The notes under the pieces: generated by a model
Databases searched by the model: none
The model's input: the letters and a program-made list of their open reading frames with translations, nothing else
Told to the model about the DNA's origin: nothing
Made by a program: the position numbers and the translations under genes
Source of the DNA: Xestospongia muta
Taxonomy: Eukaryota > Porifera > Demospongiae > Haplosclerida > Petrosiidae
Assembly: GCA_963693285.1 (NCBI GenBank)
Contig: OY848924.1
Span: 7,860,400-7,924,399, forward strand
Direction of reading: 5' to 3'
Length of the DNA: 64,000 bases
Shown here: positions 49,698-64,000 of the stretch, one piece after another
How positions within the stretch are numbered: the stretch's first letter is position 1
Layout of the letters: each line of letters begins with the position of its first letter

Positions 49698-50617
49698 GAA
49701 AATATTGTATATGACTTGATATGTTGACCAAATAAAAAATGCTCTTAGTAAACCATTCAGAAATCAAAACTACTAAATACTTGTTAGTTTTAATTCATTG
49801 ACATCTCCTTATAAGCTTAGTATAGAATGTTATCGCTACTGAAGTCATCAATTTCCATTGTGACAGCTATCTAATTGAGCTAGCTGTAATCATAACAATA
49901 ATATCAATGAATATTTAATTAAGTGTGTTTCTGTCTGTAATCAGTCAAAAATGTTTGGTTCATGCAAAACAAATGAATGGAATTAGTATGATAAAACCCT
50001 CTCTAGACCTAGTTTGAGATTTAGTATATAATTAGTATAGAGGTGTCCTCAATTCAGAGGCTACAAATATCCAATATCATGGTATTTAGAATAATGAGAA
50101 CATGTATTATTAATTCAGATTTCAGAGCAATGTCTTTTTGTCATGAGATTCTACAAAGATACTTGTTCTATACTTACAGTTTCATTGGCAGTATTATTGG
50201 TTGTCTGTTTATTCTTCACTTCCTATAAACATAATATGAAGATAACATTATTAGTAGTAATGATAAGATATGATATCTACTTACTTTATCAACAATGTGA
50301 GTTATTATAGGAGCTGATAACAACATCAGTACAATTATTATACTGATAATAAGTGCTGATATTTCTAGATATTTTGCCACTTTAGGTGAGATAGTACAAC
50401 AACAGCAAGTGATGGTACCATCAGGTGATCTGTAGTTCCAACTCTTCTCTTTATTGTTCTCATTATAAGGCCTGTAGTTAGATTTCAAGGCTGTTATCTC
50501 TTGAGATGTGGAGAGCTCTATATTTTCCGTTACATGATCTGATTTGGGTAAAAATTCAGCTAAATCGTGGTTGCTGACAGTCTCCTCCATATCTGCAGTT
50601 CGATTAATTTTATTCAT
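47231..50617 (-). CDS. Frizzled-like receptor F, one cysteine-rich domain
   Basis: Exon 1 is 50285-50617 and encodes the longest cytoplasmic N-tail of the family (MNKINRTADMEETVSNHDLA, then a CCCC run) and an anchor (YLEISALIISIIIVLMLLSA). Small exons follow. The cysteine-rich domain spans two exons near 49430-49626 and 49130-49358 (EVYSGSVCSSFLSSWQSCAL; FPLCDCTTGDLYLPSQEFCI). The hinge is CTDQFSKINGLCRARCDSF before TM1. TM3 reads WWFFHVCSIFYKVMFPLKA, closest to receptor A. Loop 3 is LRCEAMGHLPNQTSQCNPKE. TM7 ends VINWKMTTQKMMSCFRHYCH. The tail ends STNTDHSQ. An unclassified member of the Frizzled superfamily; receptor function is inferred from topology. Confidence 0.83.
48614..48695. repeat. 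(GA)n microsatellite in an intron of receptor F
   Basis: About 80 bases. On the sense strand (CT)n then TTTCATTCAG forms the acceptor of the exon encoding the loop before TM3. Confidence 0.95.
49638..49692. repeat. (GA)n microsatellite in another intron of receptor F
   Basis: Sense strand (CT)n TTCTTGTCATTGTAG, acceptor of the first cysteine-rich-domain exon. Confidence 0.95.
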
Positions 50618-50819
50618 AGATAATTATTATTGCAATTATTACAAGTATTTTAAGTATACGGAGTAATATTCTTTCCTCCATTCACTTCCGTACAAACTTG
50701 AAAATATTTCCGTATATTTTTGTAAACGAGAAATTAATAATGGTACTTTATGCTAATCATGGTAGGTGTGGTCATGAGGAAGACATGTATAAGCGATATT
50801 TAAAATTATTTGACAGTTG

Positions 50820-51739
50820 TTAATTATAACTGGTTTTTGGACGATCCATTGTCACAGATTTTGTCAATGGTCCACCAACTAAGATCAATAAATAAATAAA
50901 TAATTTTAAAAATAAATATTATATTTACCTTGTCCGTGAGCAGAACTGGGCCTTAGGGAAGTGTGAACAAAATGTGTATGATCTACTCTGGTCTGTGGAG
51001 TAACTGGTCTCATAAATGGTACAGAAGAGATGGTCTAAATAATAAATTATGCAGAGCAGCTGAGCTTGGATGTATTAGTAATAAAACTACATTACCTGAT
51101 CAATATGATTGAGAACATCCTACGTAAAATAGAGATATACAGTAATGGTGGTAATATACTCACTATATAGTAAGTCCTCAGAAGATCTTCTCCGCAAAGT
51201 CCACTACTTTCTTCTTCTTCTTCCTCATCTCCGTCTATGAACTCTGGATCATCCTAAGGTCAAAGGTCATATCAATTAATAGATGTACATTGTATATACT
51301 TCTTCATTGTCCTCTGATTCTTCATCGTCTGGTGCTGGAACATCTGTACATGACATGTATATTGCTGAGGTAATGTAGATGGGTGTGGTTACCAATGTTT
51401 GAATGAAATTTGTTGATAATGAATTGAAGTTGGCTCTGTAATTCAGGGGTGCTCCCCCTCATAGCAGACTGCAGCATTTCTACCATATCCTTATAAAGAA
51501 GTGGATAAGACACGATATTGTTCAATAAAACCTAACCATTTCAGCAGCTGCTTGACGAAGTTCTTTGACATCAAACAAACTGTATAAAATTCCATTTATA
51601 TACGAACGAACCTATAAAAATAATAAAACTTAGTTTATTGACTGTGTTCCATTCTTTCTTACTTCAGTATTGTCATGTTCTAATAAATCACCAAGAACAT
51701 GCAAAGACTGTGGTAATAACTGAATGCATGCATGTTTAC

Positions 51740-51810
<71 letters not shown>

Positions 51811-54482
51811 AAGAGACAAGTATAGACAAAATTTACCTTCTTGTCTCAAACAAAGATTCATCAACAATGCTAAACAATAACGCAATGTATAATCTGATAA
51901 ACTCTCAAGATCACTAAGTAATTGAACATTCCATTTAATAAGTCCAATAGAGATCATATGAGATTGAAGAGGAAGTCTACAATAAAATATTAAAAGGTCA
52001 CATCAACAAAGAAATCATTTGATTACCTTAAGCTAAGCTTCTGGACAGCTCCTAATACATTTCTCAATATTGGGTCTTCATCATTCAGTGACATTAGTGT
52101 GGTACAAAGAGAATGGACTAACTGTTCACTTGACTGTATGTAATTCCTACCACCTCTCATAGAAGTAATACTATTGATTAGTCGACAATAATGTTCTCTG
52201 ACACTATCATCAGGAGAAAACAAGAGCTACAATGAATAAAATAAATGTGACATGGGATGGTGATGTGACATGGGATGGTGATGTGATATGGGAGGGTGAT
52301 GTGACATGGGAGGGTGATGTGATATGGGATGGTGATGTAACATGGGAGGGTGATGTGATATGGGATGGTGATGTGACATGGGAGGGTGATGTGATATGGG
52401 ATGGTGATGTGACATGGGAGGGTGATGTGATATGGGAGGGTGATGATGTGATATGGGAGGGTGATGATGTGATTGGGAGGGTGGTGATATGTTTGTCTAC
52501 ATTTGCAGATGTATCTGTTTGTTTATTTAAAGATAATAAGTCATTCAAAATATATTCTAAAAGAACAGAGTCCCTCTGAGAACCAGGCATTGAGTGAGTT
52601 AAACGCTACAAAGAACAGAACGATAAGTTAAAAATTATAACTGAATTGAACCACATTATTTATTAAGATACATGTAACATGTATTAAGATACATGTAACA
52701 TGTATTATGATACATGTAACATGTATTATATTACCCAGCGTAAAGCTTGTAAAATATCAATCTTGCTTGATCCAGGGAGAAGGGATAGATCCCGTTTTAG
52801 CCGAGGGTAATCAAGTGACATAAACTTCTTTCCTCCTTGAGATAATGGAGCCTGCACACTACAAAATATAGGTAATTAATTACTATAGGAAGCTGTGCCC
52901 ACCTCTGTCGTAAAGACATTACTGAAGCCTGCAGAGCCGATACAGGTCTTTCGTCTTGATTAATAGGCAGAGCAAAGGGAGGGGCAACAGAGGCTTGAAA
53001 TAGCCGTGAACACATGTCCTGAATATCATCTGGGTTAAGCTAAGAGAAGATAATCATAATCATATGATAAAAACTTACTGATACACCAGACACTGCTGAC
53101 TCCAGTGCCTCAACTAGCTCAATAGCAATATGAGAAAGAGTATGATAACTTGATTGCATCTCTTCTAGTCTCTCTTTCAAGAGAGCAGAGTCTGATGATG
53201 ATCGACTTTGATGAGGGGACAAAGTAGAAAAATCCTATTAATAAATTAAGATAATATAACTAATTAAGACAATAAAGACATATTATATGGTTGCTATGGA
53301 TACATGTCCTTGTTTATATAGCTCAATCAAGGTTGGTCTACTTTGATGAGAGGCCACGCCCACAACAGAGACCTCTAAAAACTGCTCTAGTCTGGAACGT
53401 AATTCTTTATTCCAACTCTCCTAATATGAGGAAAATACTCTTAATAATAGAAACATACCAGCTGGAAATTAAAATGCATTAAAAAATACATGGACTTGCT
53501 GTAAAGAGATGTTTAAATGAAGCATGAGAGGCGGGGTCTGGTATGTAGGGGAGGGCACAATAAATAGTAAGGTCCGGTGACAATGTTATGTAATCTCCTT
53601 TTGAGTTAAGGTAAGTTTGAAAATGACGCATAGCTGGTTGAGTATCTCCAATCTAAACAGTTAAAATAATTAGATCATGCGATGATCATGTGACTTACTT
53701 CATAGCGGAATGGGTAAAGTGCAAAATAGACAGCAATTGAAAATTCAAGATGTTGGGTTGTGGGGTCATTATTTCTGAGAGACTGAGGTACAACTTCTTT
53801 CCAAATATCAAAGAAAGCTTCTCTCTCTCCACATTCAAATGATACCAGCAAATCGGACTGGATTAAACATAAAATAAATAATAAAATAAGATGAAATGAA
53901 CTAACAGAGCAATGAAGCTTTTATATATAAATTCTGAGTCAATAATATAATAGCCAATTAGATATCCAGTAGGAAGTGGTTACCTATTGTACAATCGTAA
54001 TTTCTAAACATTAACAATACATAACAAAGTATGGACTTCCTATGGGAAATTAATTTATTATCAAAATATGTAAACAATGAGAATGCACTATTGTCTAATT
54101 AAAACTAATTGATAAAAATTACGAAAAGTTAAAAAATTATTAATAAAATTGTACTAGTTTTTACATGGGTAGGTTAACATGACATACTGTCACAGTAATA
54201 CTCTGTACAAAGAGCCTTCGAATATCAAAATTAATTGAACCTATATTTATATTGTTACTTGTATATTGAGTTTTCTGTCTTGTTTTTCACTCCAACCATT
54301 ATCAGCTGGTAGAGATAATTCTCTCCCTCTTTTCTGGCACTCTTCTTTAAACAGTTTTAGAGTAGAATTAAATCCTTGATCGGCTAGATACTAACACAAA
54401 ACGGACTTACTAAAACGAGTATTAGAAATCTATTTACCTCTGCCAATAGAGCATCTAATTCTTGCTGTTGCCAAGGCTCCAT
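50820..54482 (-). CDS. ARMC9: ARMC9, LisH and armadillo-repeat ciliary protein
   Basis: The start at 54482 reads [20 protein letters not shown], a LisH motif. Internal segments match ARMC9: [13 protein letters not shown] (human AELVDSLEATVSG), [35 protein letters not shown] and [11 protein letters not shown]. An acidic stretch ([16 protein letters not shown]) and PFMRPVTP near the C-terminus also match, and the last exon 50826-50879 ends PKTSYN. ARMC9 works at the ciliary base and is a Joubert syndrome gene in humans. Many small introns; one contains a 52.2-52.5 kb minisatellite and another a compound TG/GA repeat that supplies the 3' splice site. The first methionine fits the LisH start of the family. 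Confidence 0.93.
51742..51809. repeat. Compound (TG)n(GA)n microsatellite at an ARMC9 splice site
   Basis: On the sense strand (CT)n(CA)nCAG runs directly into the exon encoding [20 protein letters not shown]. The repeat therefore provides the pyrimidine tract and terminal CAG of the acceptor. Confidence 0.92.
52235..52490. repeat. Minisatellite in an ARMC9 intron
   Basis: Alternating gtgatatgggatggtgat and gtgacatgggagggtgat units of 18 bp, about fourteen copies. Frames on both strands are open throughout ([12 protein letters not shown] and [12 protein letters not shown]) because the unit is a multiple of three. Not coding in the gene model. Confidence 0.94.
52655..52735. repeat. 20-bp acatgtaacatgtattaaga repeat, about four copies
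   Basis: Self-complementary acatgt motifs at regular spacing in an ARMC9 intron. Confidence 0.85.
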
Positions 54483-54615
54483 GTTTGTCGACCATCCCAC
54501 TTAATGAAGTATTTTAACGAGAAATTAACAAGATTCATTAAATAACAAACTACAAAATACACGTACAATAATACTTACAAAATACGTATAATTATATTAT
54601 ATCTGAATCTACTGC

Positions 54616-57389
<2,774 letters not shown>

Positions 57390-57456
57390 CTGTCGTGAAG
57401 CAAGTGGGTGGAGTCATTGCTGAATCAGCAAATTCAGAATCTAGGTTCCAAAAAAG
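57390..57456. promoter_or_regulatory. Bidirectional promoter, DNAJC16 / SPCS1
   Basis: Only 67 bases lie between start codons; contains caagtgggtggagtc, a CACCC/GC-type box. Both gene products belong to ER biology. Function inferred. Confidence 0.6.
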
Positions 57457-57945
57457 ATGAAGGCTTTAGAGGATATTCCTGGTGTTTCTTGGGTAATGAA
57501 GCGGTATCCTCATTTGGTACAGTATTGATTATGACGTTATGATGATGTCATACATGTATTACAGGATTACGAAGGACAGCGTTTAGCAGAGAAGATTTAT
57601 CAATTTGTTATCATTTTATTTAGCGTAAGAAACAAGCTAACACCTTTTTTATTATGACATTGTTAATTAGGTGGTGGGCGTGGTCTGGGGCTACATCTGT
57701 CAACAATTTGATCAAACAATTTATATTATTATAGCAGGTTTTGCATTAGCTGTATTAGTAAGCCACACCCACAATAAGTCATGTGACTTAATGCATGCTT
57801 CATCCTCTAGTTGGTACTCCCTCCATGGCCCTTTTATCGGCGAAATCCCCTCCCATGGCAAAAAGCGGACAAACCCACTTCATCAAGTAACAAAGGGTCA
57901 TCCAAAGGGAATAAAAGTAGAAGTCGCAAAACTAAAAACCAATGA
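57457..57945 (+). CDS. SPCS1: Signal peptidase complex subunit 1
   Basis: Exons 57457-57492, 57565-57624, 57671-57757 and 57811-57945 join in frame to 105 residues (human about 102). MKALEDIPGVSWDYEGQRLA matches the family's MDYKGQKLAE segment. Two helices (FVIILFSVVGVVWGY; TIYIIIAGFALAVLLV) are followed by LPPWPFYRRNPLPW, the hallmark motif, and a basic Ser/Lys tail. It is the small non-catalytic ER membrane subunit of signal peptidase. The tail is more Ser-rich than in vertebrates. Convergent with PPCDC, 151 bases downstream. Confidence 0.93.
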
Positions 57946-58096
57946 TAATAAGTGGTCACATGACAATCACATGTACCATATAGCATGTTTAATAAATAAT
58001 AGATATTTAAAGAATGATTATGGATTCATTCATTCATTATACATATGTCTATTACACACAAAGATACATAATGACAACACGAGGACATGGTAACAG

Positions 58097-58945
58097 TTAA
58101 GACTTGTTATTATGTTCAACTGACAAATGTTCCATCACTTTAGTTACAATAGTCTCAACATTAGCCATAGCACCAACACCTATTGAGAAATAGAAGTGAT
58201 TATTATCACCTGTCATATCAACTAGTCTAGTTATCATAGCGTCATCTCTCCATTGAAATGTCCATTCTTATCCTTTCATATACCTGTATCTCCACAGGCG
58301 AGAGTTTTATTAACAGGTGGTATCTGATAATAACCAAATTGTTCAAGCGTTTTGAGTTGAGCAGCCGTCAAAGGATGTTCCCACATATATGTATTCATTG
58401 CAGGACAAAATAATAAGGGACAGGCTGGATCCCATGCTCTTACAACACAGGTCTGAAAATTTAGGAATGGAATAACATAGCTTTGACATGATATACTTAC
58501 TAATAGATTATCACATATACCAGCTGATATTTTAGCCATGGTGTTTGCATCAAGGGGAGCTATCAGGAATAAGTCCGCCCATTTTCTTAACTAAAAATTA
58601 TTTCAATATTAATTCCAAAGTACCTGTACATACCTCAATGTGTAATATAGGATCTCCTTTAGTTGACCACGTCTACACTAAAGATGAAATATTGAAATAG
58701 TCCATTTAATATAATCTGTACCCATTCATCTTCGTCTAAATAGGATTTAATTGGTAAGTGGGTGTGGTCAAAGAAATGAAGAGACGATTTGGTAGCTACA
58801 AGTTGAATTTCAATCTAAAAAAAATGAGATGATTTACTTAATAATTATTTACTTTTGTTGATGAAATACTCTGTAATTTCTCTATTAATTCTGGTACTTT
58901 AATAGCAGCCACGCTTCCTGTAACTCCAATCAATAAACGAGGCAT
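58097..58945 (-). CDS. PPCDC: Phosphopantothenoylcysteine decarboxylase
   Basis: About six exons encode some 190 residues, starting MPRLLIGVTGSVAAIKVPEL, the flavoprotein nucleotide-binding start. The active-site histidine is in ILHIELRKWADLFLIAPLDA, the NTMAK asparagine segment follows, and GICDNLLTCVVRAW spans an exon join. PAMNTYMWEHPLT is the PxMNxxMW substrate motif, and LACGDTGVGAM is the mobile flap with the catalytic cysteine. It is FMN-dependent and makes 4'-phosphopantetheine in coenzyme A synthesis. All catalytic residues are present. Head-to-head with the next gene, 61 bases apart. Confidence 0.95.
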
Positions 58946-59006
58946 TGTTGTGGGCGGGGCTAATCAGACGGAGGAGGGAATTTTCAATTTATCTTAGCAG
59001 GTAGCT
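58946..59006. promoter_or_regulatory. Bidirectional promoter, PPCDC / coiled-coil gene
   Basis: 61 bases between start codons, with ttgtgggcggggctaatc, a GC/CACCC box. The shortest such interval in the window. Confidence 0.6.
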
Positions 59007-60566
59007 ATGTCAGTTGAAGACAAAAGTCACGAGTTGTTGCTACAAAGCAAGTCAGACATGTTGGATGAAGTAAGTATATTCTATATGTTATATTAAGTGA
59101 TTTTCTATGGTTTGCAGGTGAATCAACTGTTAGATTTGATGGTGACAGAAAAGCAATCGTTACAGCAAAGAATTGCAAATCTTGAGGTACTACACGTATC
59201 AATGGTGCTGTATGTATGATGTTATAGTTGTATAGGCAGAATTAGAGACAGCATCAAGTGGTCAAGTTACTAAAGATCATAACAATACAAAGATGATGAT
59301 ACAAGATAATGAAACGGCATCTCAGACTCAGAAACCAGTGGAACCAGATTTTAACCAATTGCAAAGTGCCATTAATCAGGAGCAGAAGAGCATACAACAG
59401 TTATATCAGCGAGTACAGGACATTGAACAGTATTGCAAAACGGAGAGAGAGACACATCAAACTACACTGAATCAGTCCCAGCTGCATTTGACACAGGTGC
59501 AAAATTCTCTTAGAAAACAATGCAGAGAAAATAAAAAGGTAAATGAAGACTTGAAGAGGATAATGTTATTTCATGATAATGTTACTTGTAGCTGCAAGAA
59601 GAGGTCCTGTCAAGTCATCATAAATACCAACAACTTGAGACTTCACATAAAAATTTATTGAATACTTTAGAAGAAATGAAAGGAAAATATCTCAGAACAC
59701 GTACATCTCTTTTAGCAGTAAAAGGAAGAACAGCGTTAGAACAGAAAAGAGTATTAAAAGAAGAAGAAGAGTTAGTAAGAAAACAAAGGTAAGTATATTA
59801 TTACAGCTACTCCATATTTCATATTGGTTAGGGAATTGGATGAAGTAATTATGAGAGAGAAGGAGTTAAAAATTAAACTCCACCAAACAATAGAAGTAAG
59901 TTTGTTTGTTATAAATAATTAAATTTTTTTAAATATTATCAGTTGAGAGAAGAAGACAAAACAAAACTAAACAATAAAATAATTAAAAAAGACAAAGAAA
60001 TATTACAATTAGTTAAGTTAAAAAATATTTTCACAACACTTGGTTACTATGACAATGGACAGGTAAAACAATTGAAGATTGTCAAAGAAACTGTAGCAGA
60101 GCAACTTGTTCAAGTTGAAGCTGAACTTCAATCCTCAAGGTACTTACCACTTACCATCCTGTGTTTATATTGTTTTATAGAAAAGAACTACAGGAATTAC
60201 AACAATTACTAACTACACAACAATCAGAATTAGATAAAACTAAAAAATGTTTACAAGAAGAGAGAAGACGAACGGAAAATTTATTAACTGTAAGTTAATT
60301 AACTAGTACTAATAACTAATTAACTAGTATTAATAACAGGGATATTCTCTTTCACTTAGCAAAGTCAAGTAACAATAAACCGTCTCGTATCACAACTAGA
60401 AAGAGAAAGACTTGACTATCAAAAAGAGGTTCAAGGATTAAATGTTGCCATGGCAACACAAAAACAAGAAGCTACGTTGCAATTAGAACGATTAAAAGAT
60501 GTTAGTATGCGAAGATGTACTGAGTTAGCACAGGAGGTGTGGTCATTAAAATCGAAGCAGTCATGA
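59007..60566 (+). CDS. Coiled-coil protein of unknown function, about 400 aa
   Basis: Starts MSVEDKSHELLLQSKSDMLD and runs through about nine exons to a stop at 60564-60566 (VWSLKSKQS). The protein is almost entirely charged coiled coil (ELREEDKTKLNNKIIKKDKE, QLVQVEAELQSSRKELQELQ) with a short non-helical KLKNIFTTLGYYDNGQVKQL segment. No membrane segment. The family is not recognised; centrosomal or ciliary coiled-coil proteins look similar but this is only composition. Convergent with HSPA14, with stops 130 bases apart. Confidence 0.8.
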
Positions 60567-60696
60567 TATAATTTGTTACTAATAATAGAATTATTTGCAT
60601 TTGTTACTAAAAATAGATTCAACTTACATATATTAGCTTCAATTCCAAACCAATATATAGAACTGAGGCCTAAAATAAATAATTACATCATGTTTA

Positions 60697-62913
60697 TTAC
60701 TGTATCAAAATTTGTTTTTTCCAATCTGAGCGTTGATCTTTAATAGTGATTATTATCTTTGTTGTACTGGTCTCGTTATGACTAACAAAATTAGTAATGA
60801 ATGTTTAATTAAAGTGGGTGTGGCTTACTTCCATAATAACTCAGCCTCTAATTGTAATATTTCATTGATAGCTAATGACGAAGGTACCTCTACCTATGAG
60901 AAATTATTTGGTAACTAAGGAAGTTCCTTAGCAACATACCTCAGCTATTGTTTTCGTTTTTTCATTAGTAAATTCTATTATTTGAACTAGGATGTATTTG
61001 TATAACATGTCTGGCTACACGTGATCACATGATAATCACATGACTGTCACAAAGTGCTAACCTTGGGTTGGAGTGCCACTTGCTTATAACATGGTAGTGG
61101 GGTGTGTCCCTTTACTAAAACCACACTCACAGGATCAACACAGTTGACACACTATAAGGAGAGAATCTTAACACATCAACTTATCAATCCATTGTCCATA
61201 CATTTAACTTAATGTCTTCCGCTACACATGGTATTGTTTGTGGGAAAGGCTTGGAAAGAGCATACTGCAAATGATATGATCCTTGTAATGCTGTTCCCAT
61301 AGCAACCACATGTTCAGGTGATACTGAGCCAAGTATTTCACTCAATGAAAACATTTCTTGCAAAAGCACCTGAAGACGTGGTGTTCTGCAGACTCCACCC
61401 ACTAATACAACTTTATTGATATCATTAGTTAAGAGATTAGAAGAAGACAACATTTCTTGTATTGGTTCCATACAAGATTGTAATACTGACTGACATACTC
61501 CCTCAAATCTACCTCTATAAACGAAACTATTCATCCATTAATAACTAATATGTGTCCATTTACCGAGCTACCGGACACTGGAAGTCCATTCCCTCGTAGA
61601 GTGACTCGATATAAACAGAGGTGGTTTCTTGTATAGAAAGAGACTGTTTGGCTGTTTCAGCAGCTGCTAATAATTTCCGAGTACTTCGTTGGTTACCTGA
61701 TATATCTTTACCTAGTTTCCTGAGATATACTGACTCATGACAAGAATATACTGATCAAATACCTCTTGCATTCTTCTATTAATACTCCAAATAAAGCTTC
61801 GTCAAAATAGGCTCCACCTATTCCAGTAATTGTATGGCATTTTTTCACTCTGATCAATCCTTCAATACATTGTAGTAATGTAAGAGTGAGCATCCTCGTT
61901 CCCAAGTCATAAACAAGAATGTGTCCTGAGAATGAGTCCTTGTCACAAGCAATACCTATAACAGATGGTAATAATGTATTACTAACTCATTACAATACCA
62001 TAAGGTAAAAGAGCCACTGCAGATTGAACAGCTGTCGATAAAACTTGAAAACCAGCTGCTTCAACACATTGTCTAAAAGAAACAGAGTTACAATTGTCCA
62101 TTCATCCATCATCAAATTTTATTTATACTATCTTTCCATACCTCAAAATCTGAGTTTGTTTATCAGTATAGTTACAAGTTACAGCTAAAATACAAGGTAT
62201 TGGAGAAACAGCTTCACAAGACTTGGCAGTAGCTGTTTATAAATTAAATAAACTCAGTTCCTATTAAAAAAATTCACCTGCAAGTTGTTCTAGAACATGA
62301 CCTAGTACTTCCTCTACAGTAACTGTACAAGTTTTATCAGAGAAACTTTGCAGTTCATAACATATTCTATCGTTCTTCTCAACTACCTGTAATAGGATAC
62401 CAACATTACTGATAGACAATATTTGTAACTAACCTGACAGTCAAAAGACTGTATTATTGTTTGTACATGTGGGTCTTCTAGGCTATATATATTAAGTAAA
62501 TCAAATTGTCTTCTATACAATTACCTACTTTGCTCCTAGTAGTAATGGCATAGCTAATGCTGTACAATGTGTGTTCCTGTATAATACTTGTTTGGCTGCT
62601 GAACCGACTAGCTATAAAACAGAAAAAAAAAATTTTAAAAATGGCTCATCTTTATTGTTATCTTACAATGTTGTCATCTTTGTATGTAACAACCATTGGA
62701 GTCTCTCTCTCACCAGCTTCATTTGCGAGAACGTCTGTTCTACCGTTCTATACAGCAGTGAATTACATACATTGTATATATATATATATATTAATGATAA
62801 TGTCAGCAATAATATTAATAACAATAATTAACTTACTATTACATTACCTTATGTACTGCAACAGTCGCTTGATGACTGCCCAAACAAAGTCCAAAAACTG
62901 TAGGCAACGACAT
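60697..62913 (-). CDS. HSPA14: HSPA14-type Hsp70 (ribosome-associated complex)
   Basis: The start at 62913 reads MSLPTVFGLCLGSHQATVAV. The next exon, NGRTDVLANEAGERETPMVV, and a later VGSAAKQVLYRNTH are standard nucleotide-binding-domain blocks, followed by IESLYEGMDFQC, INKVVLVGGVCRTPRLQVLL and AMGTALQGSYHLQYAL. The short substrate-binding half is spread over small exons: PVSVVLVKGHTPLPCYKQVA, an exon from PDMLYKYILVQIIEF, one from VEVPSSLAINEILQLEAELL, and a last ending KKQILIQ (stop 60697). The truncated C-terminal half is typical of HSPA14, which pairs with DNAJC2 on ribosomes. Its first block GLCLGSHQA lacks the usual GIDLGTT, as in other divergent HSPA14 proteins. Confidence 0.9.
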
Positions 62914-63001
62914 TTCAATTCCACGTGGTTTAGTAGGTGCGGAAAGGGGTGTGGCTAAGCATGGTCTCAAGTTTCTAAAAATTGAAACAGTGTAAAGAGC
63001 T
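62914..63001. promoter_or_regulatory. Bidirectional promoter, HSPA14 / POLR2G
   Basis: 88 bases separate start codons; contains aaaggggtgtggctaag, a CACCC box. Inferred from spacing. Confidence 0.6.
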
Positions 63002-63884
<883 letters not shown>

Positions 63885-64000
63885 TTTGCAGACACACAGA
63901 TCCAATACATCTCACATATTATGTTATAGCTCATTTTGTATAATAAATAAATCATTAAAAAATTAAATTTTACACAGATTGTTTCCACTAAATTTTTTCT

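Noticed and set aside
52210..52590. Open frames on both strands
   Set aside because: 18-bp minisatellite inside an ARMC9 intron; the gene model skips it and human ARMC9 has no such segment.
60733..60918. Plus-strand 61-codon frame
   Set aside because: Antisense to the last exons of HSPA14, which join in frame to a good family match.

Overview
The window is eukaryotic. It is AT-rich, its genes are packed close together and cut by many short GT-AG introns, and many of the proteins are animal-type (Dishevelled, Mind bomb, MEAK7, nicolin-1, ARMC9, TMEM198, palmitoyl-protein thioesterase). Genes on both strands often lie less than 150 bp apart. The compactness, the divergent Frizzled-like receptors and the small introns suggest a demosponge such as Amphimedon; that assignment is inference from style and recalled families, not a database match.

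Layout. 0-8 kb: the 3'-truncated end of a MEAK7-like TLDc gene (-), head-to-head with an intronless nicolin-1 gene (+), then a complete Mind bomb ubiquitin ligase gene (-). 7.7-9.9 kb: a small coiled-coil gene (+) with a decayed hAT transposase in an intron. 10-16.4 kb: Frizzled-like receptor A (+) with two cysteine-rich domains. 17-20.4 kb: an NADH-cytochrome b5 reductase-like gene (+) and a TMEM198-like gene (+). 21-27.6 kb: Dishevelled (-), head-to-head with a coiled-coil gene (+) that may be a SIX6OS1-type synaptonemal complex protein. 31.3-36.6 kb: Frizzled-like receptors B and C (-). 37.1-38.0 kb: intronless PPT1 (+). 39.6-50.6 kb: Frizzled-like receptors D, E and F (-); D and E are a recent duplicate pair, and D carries a premature stop. 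50.8-57.4 kb: ARMC9 (-) and DNAJC16-like (-). 57.4-63.9 kb: a compact housekeeping block of SPCS1 (+), PPCDC (-), a coiled-coil gene (+), HSPA14 (-) and the RNA polymerase II subunit RPB7 (+).

The most interesting content is a cluster of six genes for Frizzled-superfamily seven-helix receptors with an unusual front end: a cytoplasmic N-terminal tail, then a hydrophobic anchor, then two, one or no cysteine-rich domains, then seven helices. They sit in the same 40 kb as the cell's Dishevelled and a TMEM198 homologue, so the region is rich in Wnt-type signalling parts. Several minus-strand genes also use long CT microsatellites as the pyrimidine tract, and sometimes nearly the whole 3' splice site, of their introns.

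Exon joins were read by eye from GT-AG boundaries and family homology. Where exact joins are listed the reading frame was checked across them; elsewhere the span is reliable but internal edges are approximate.
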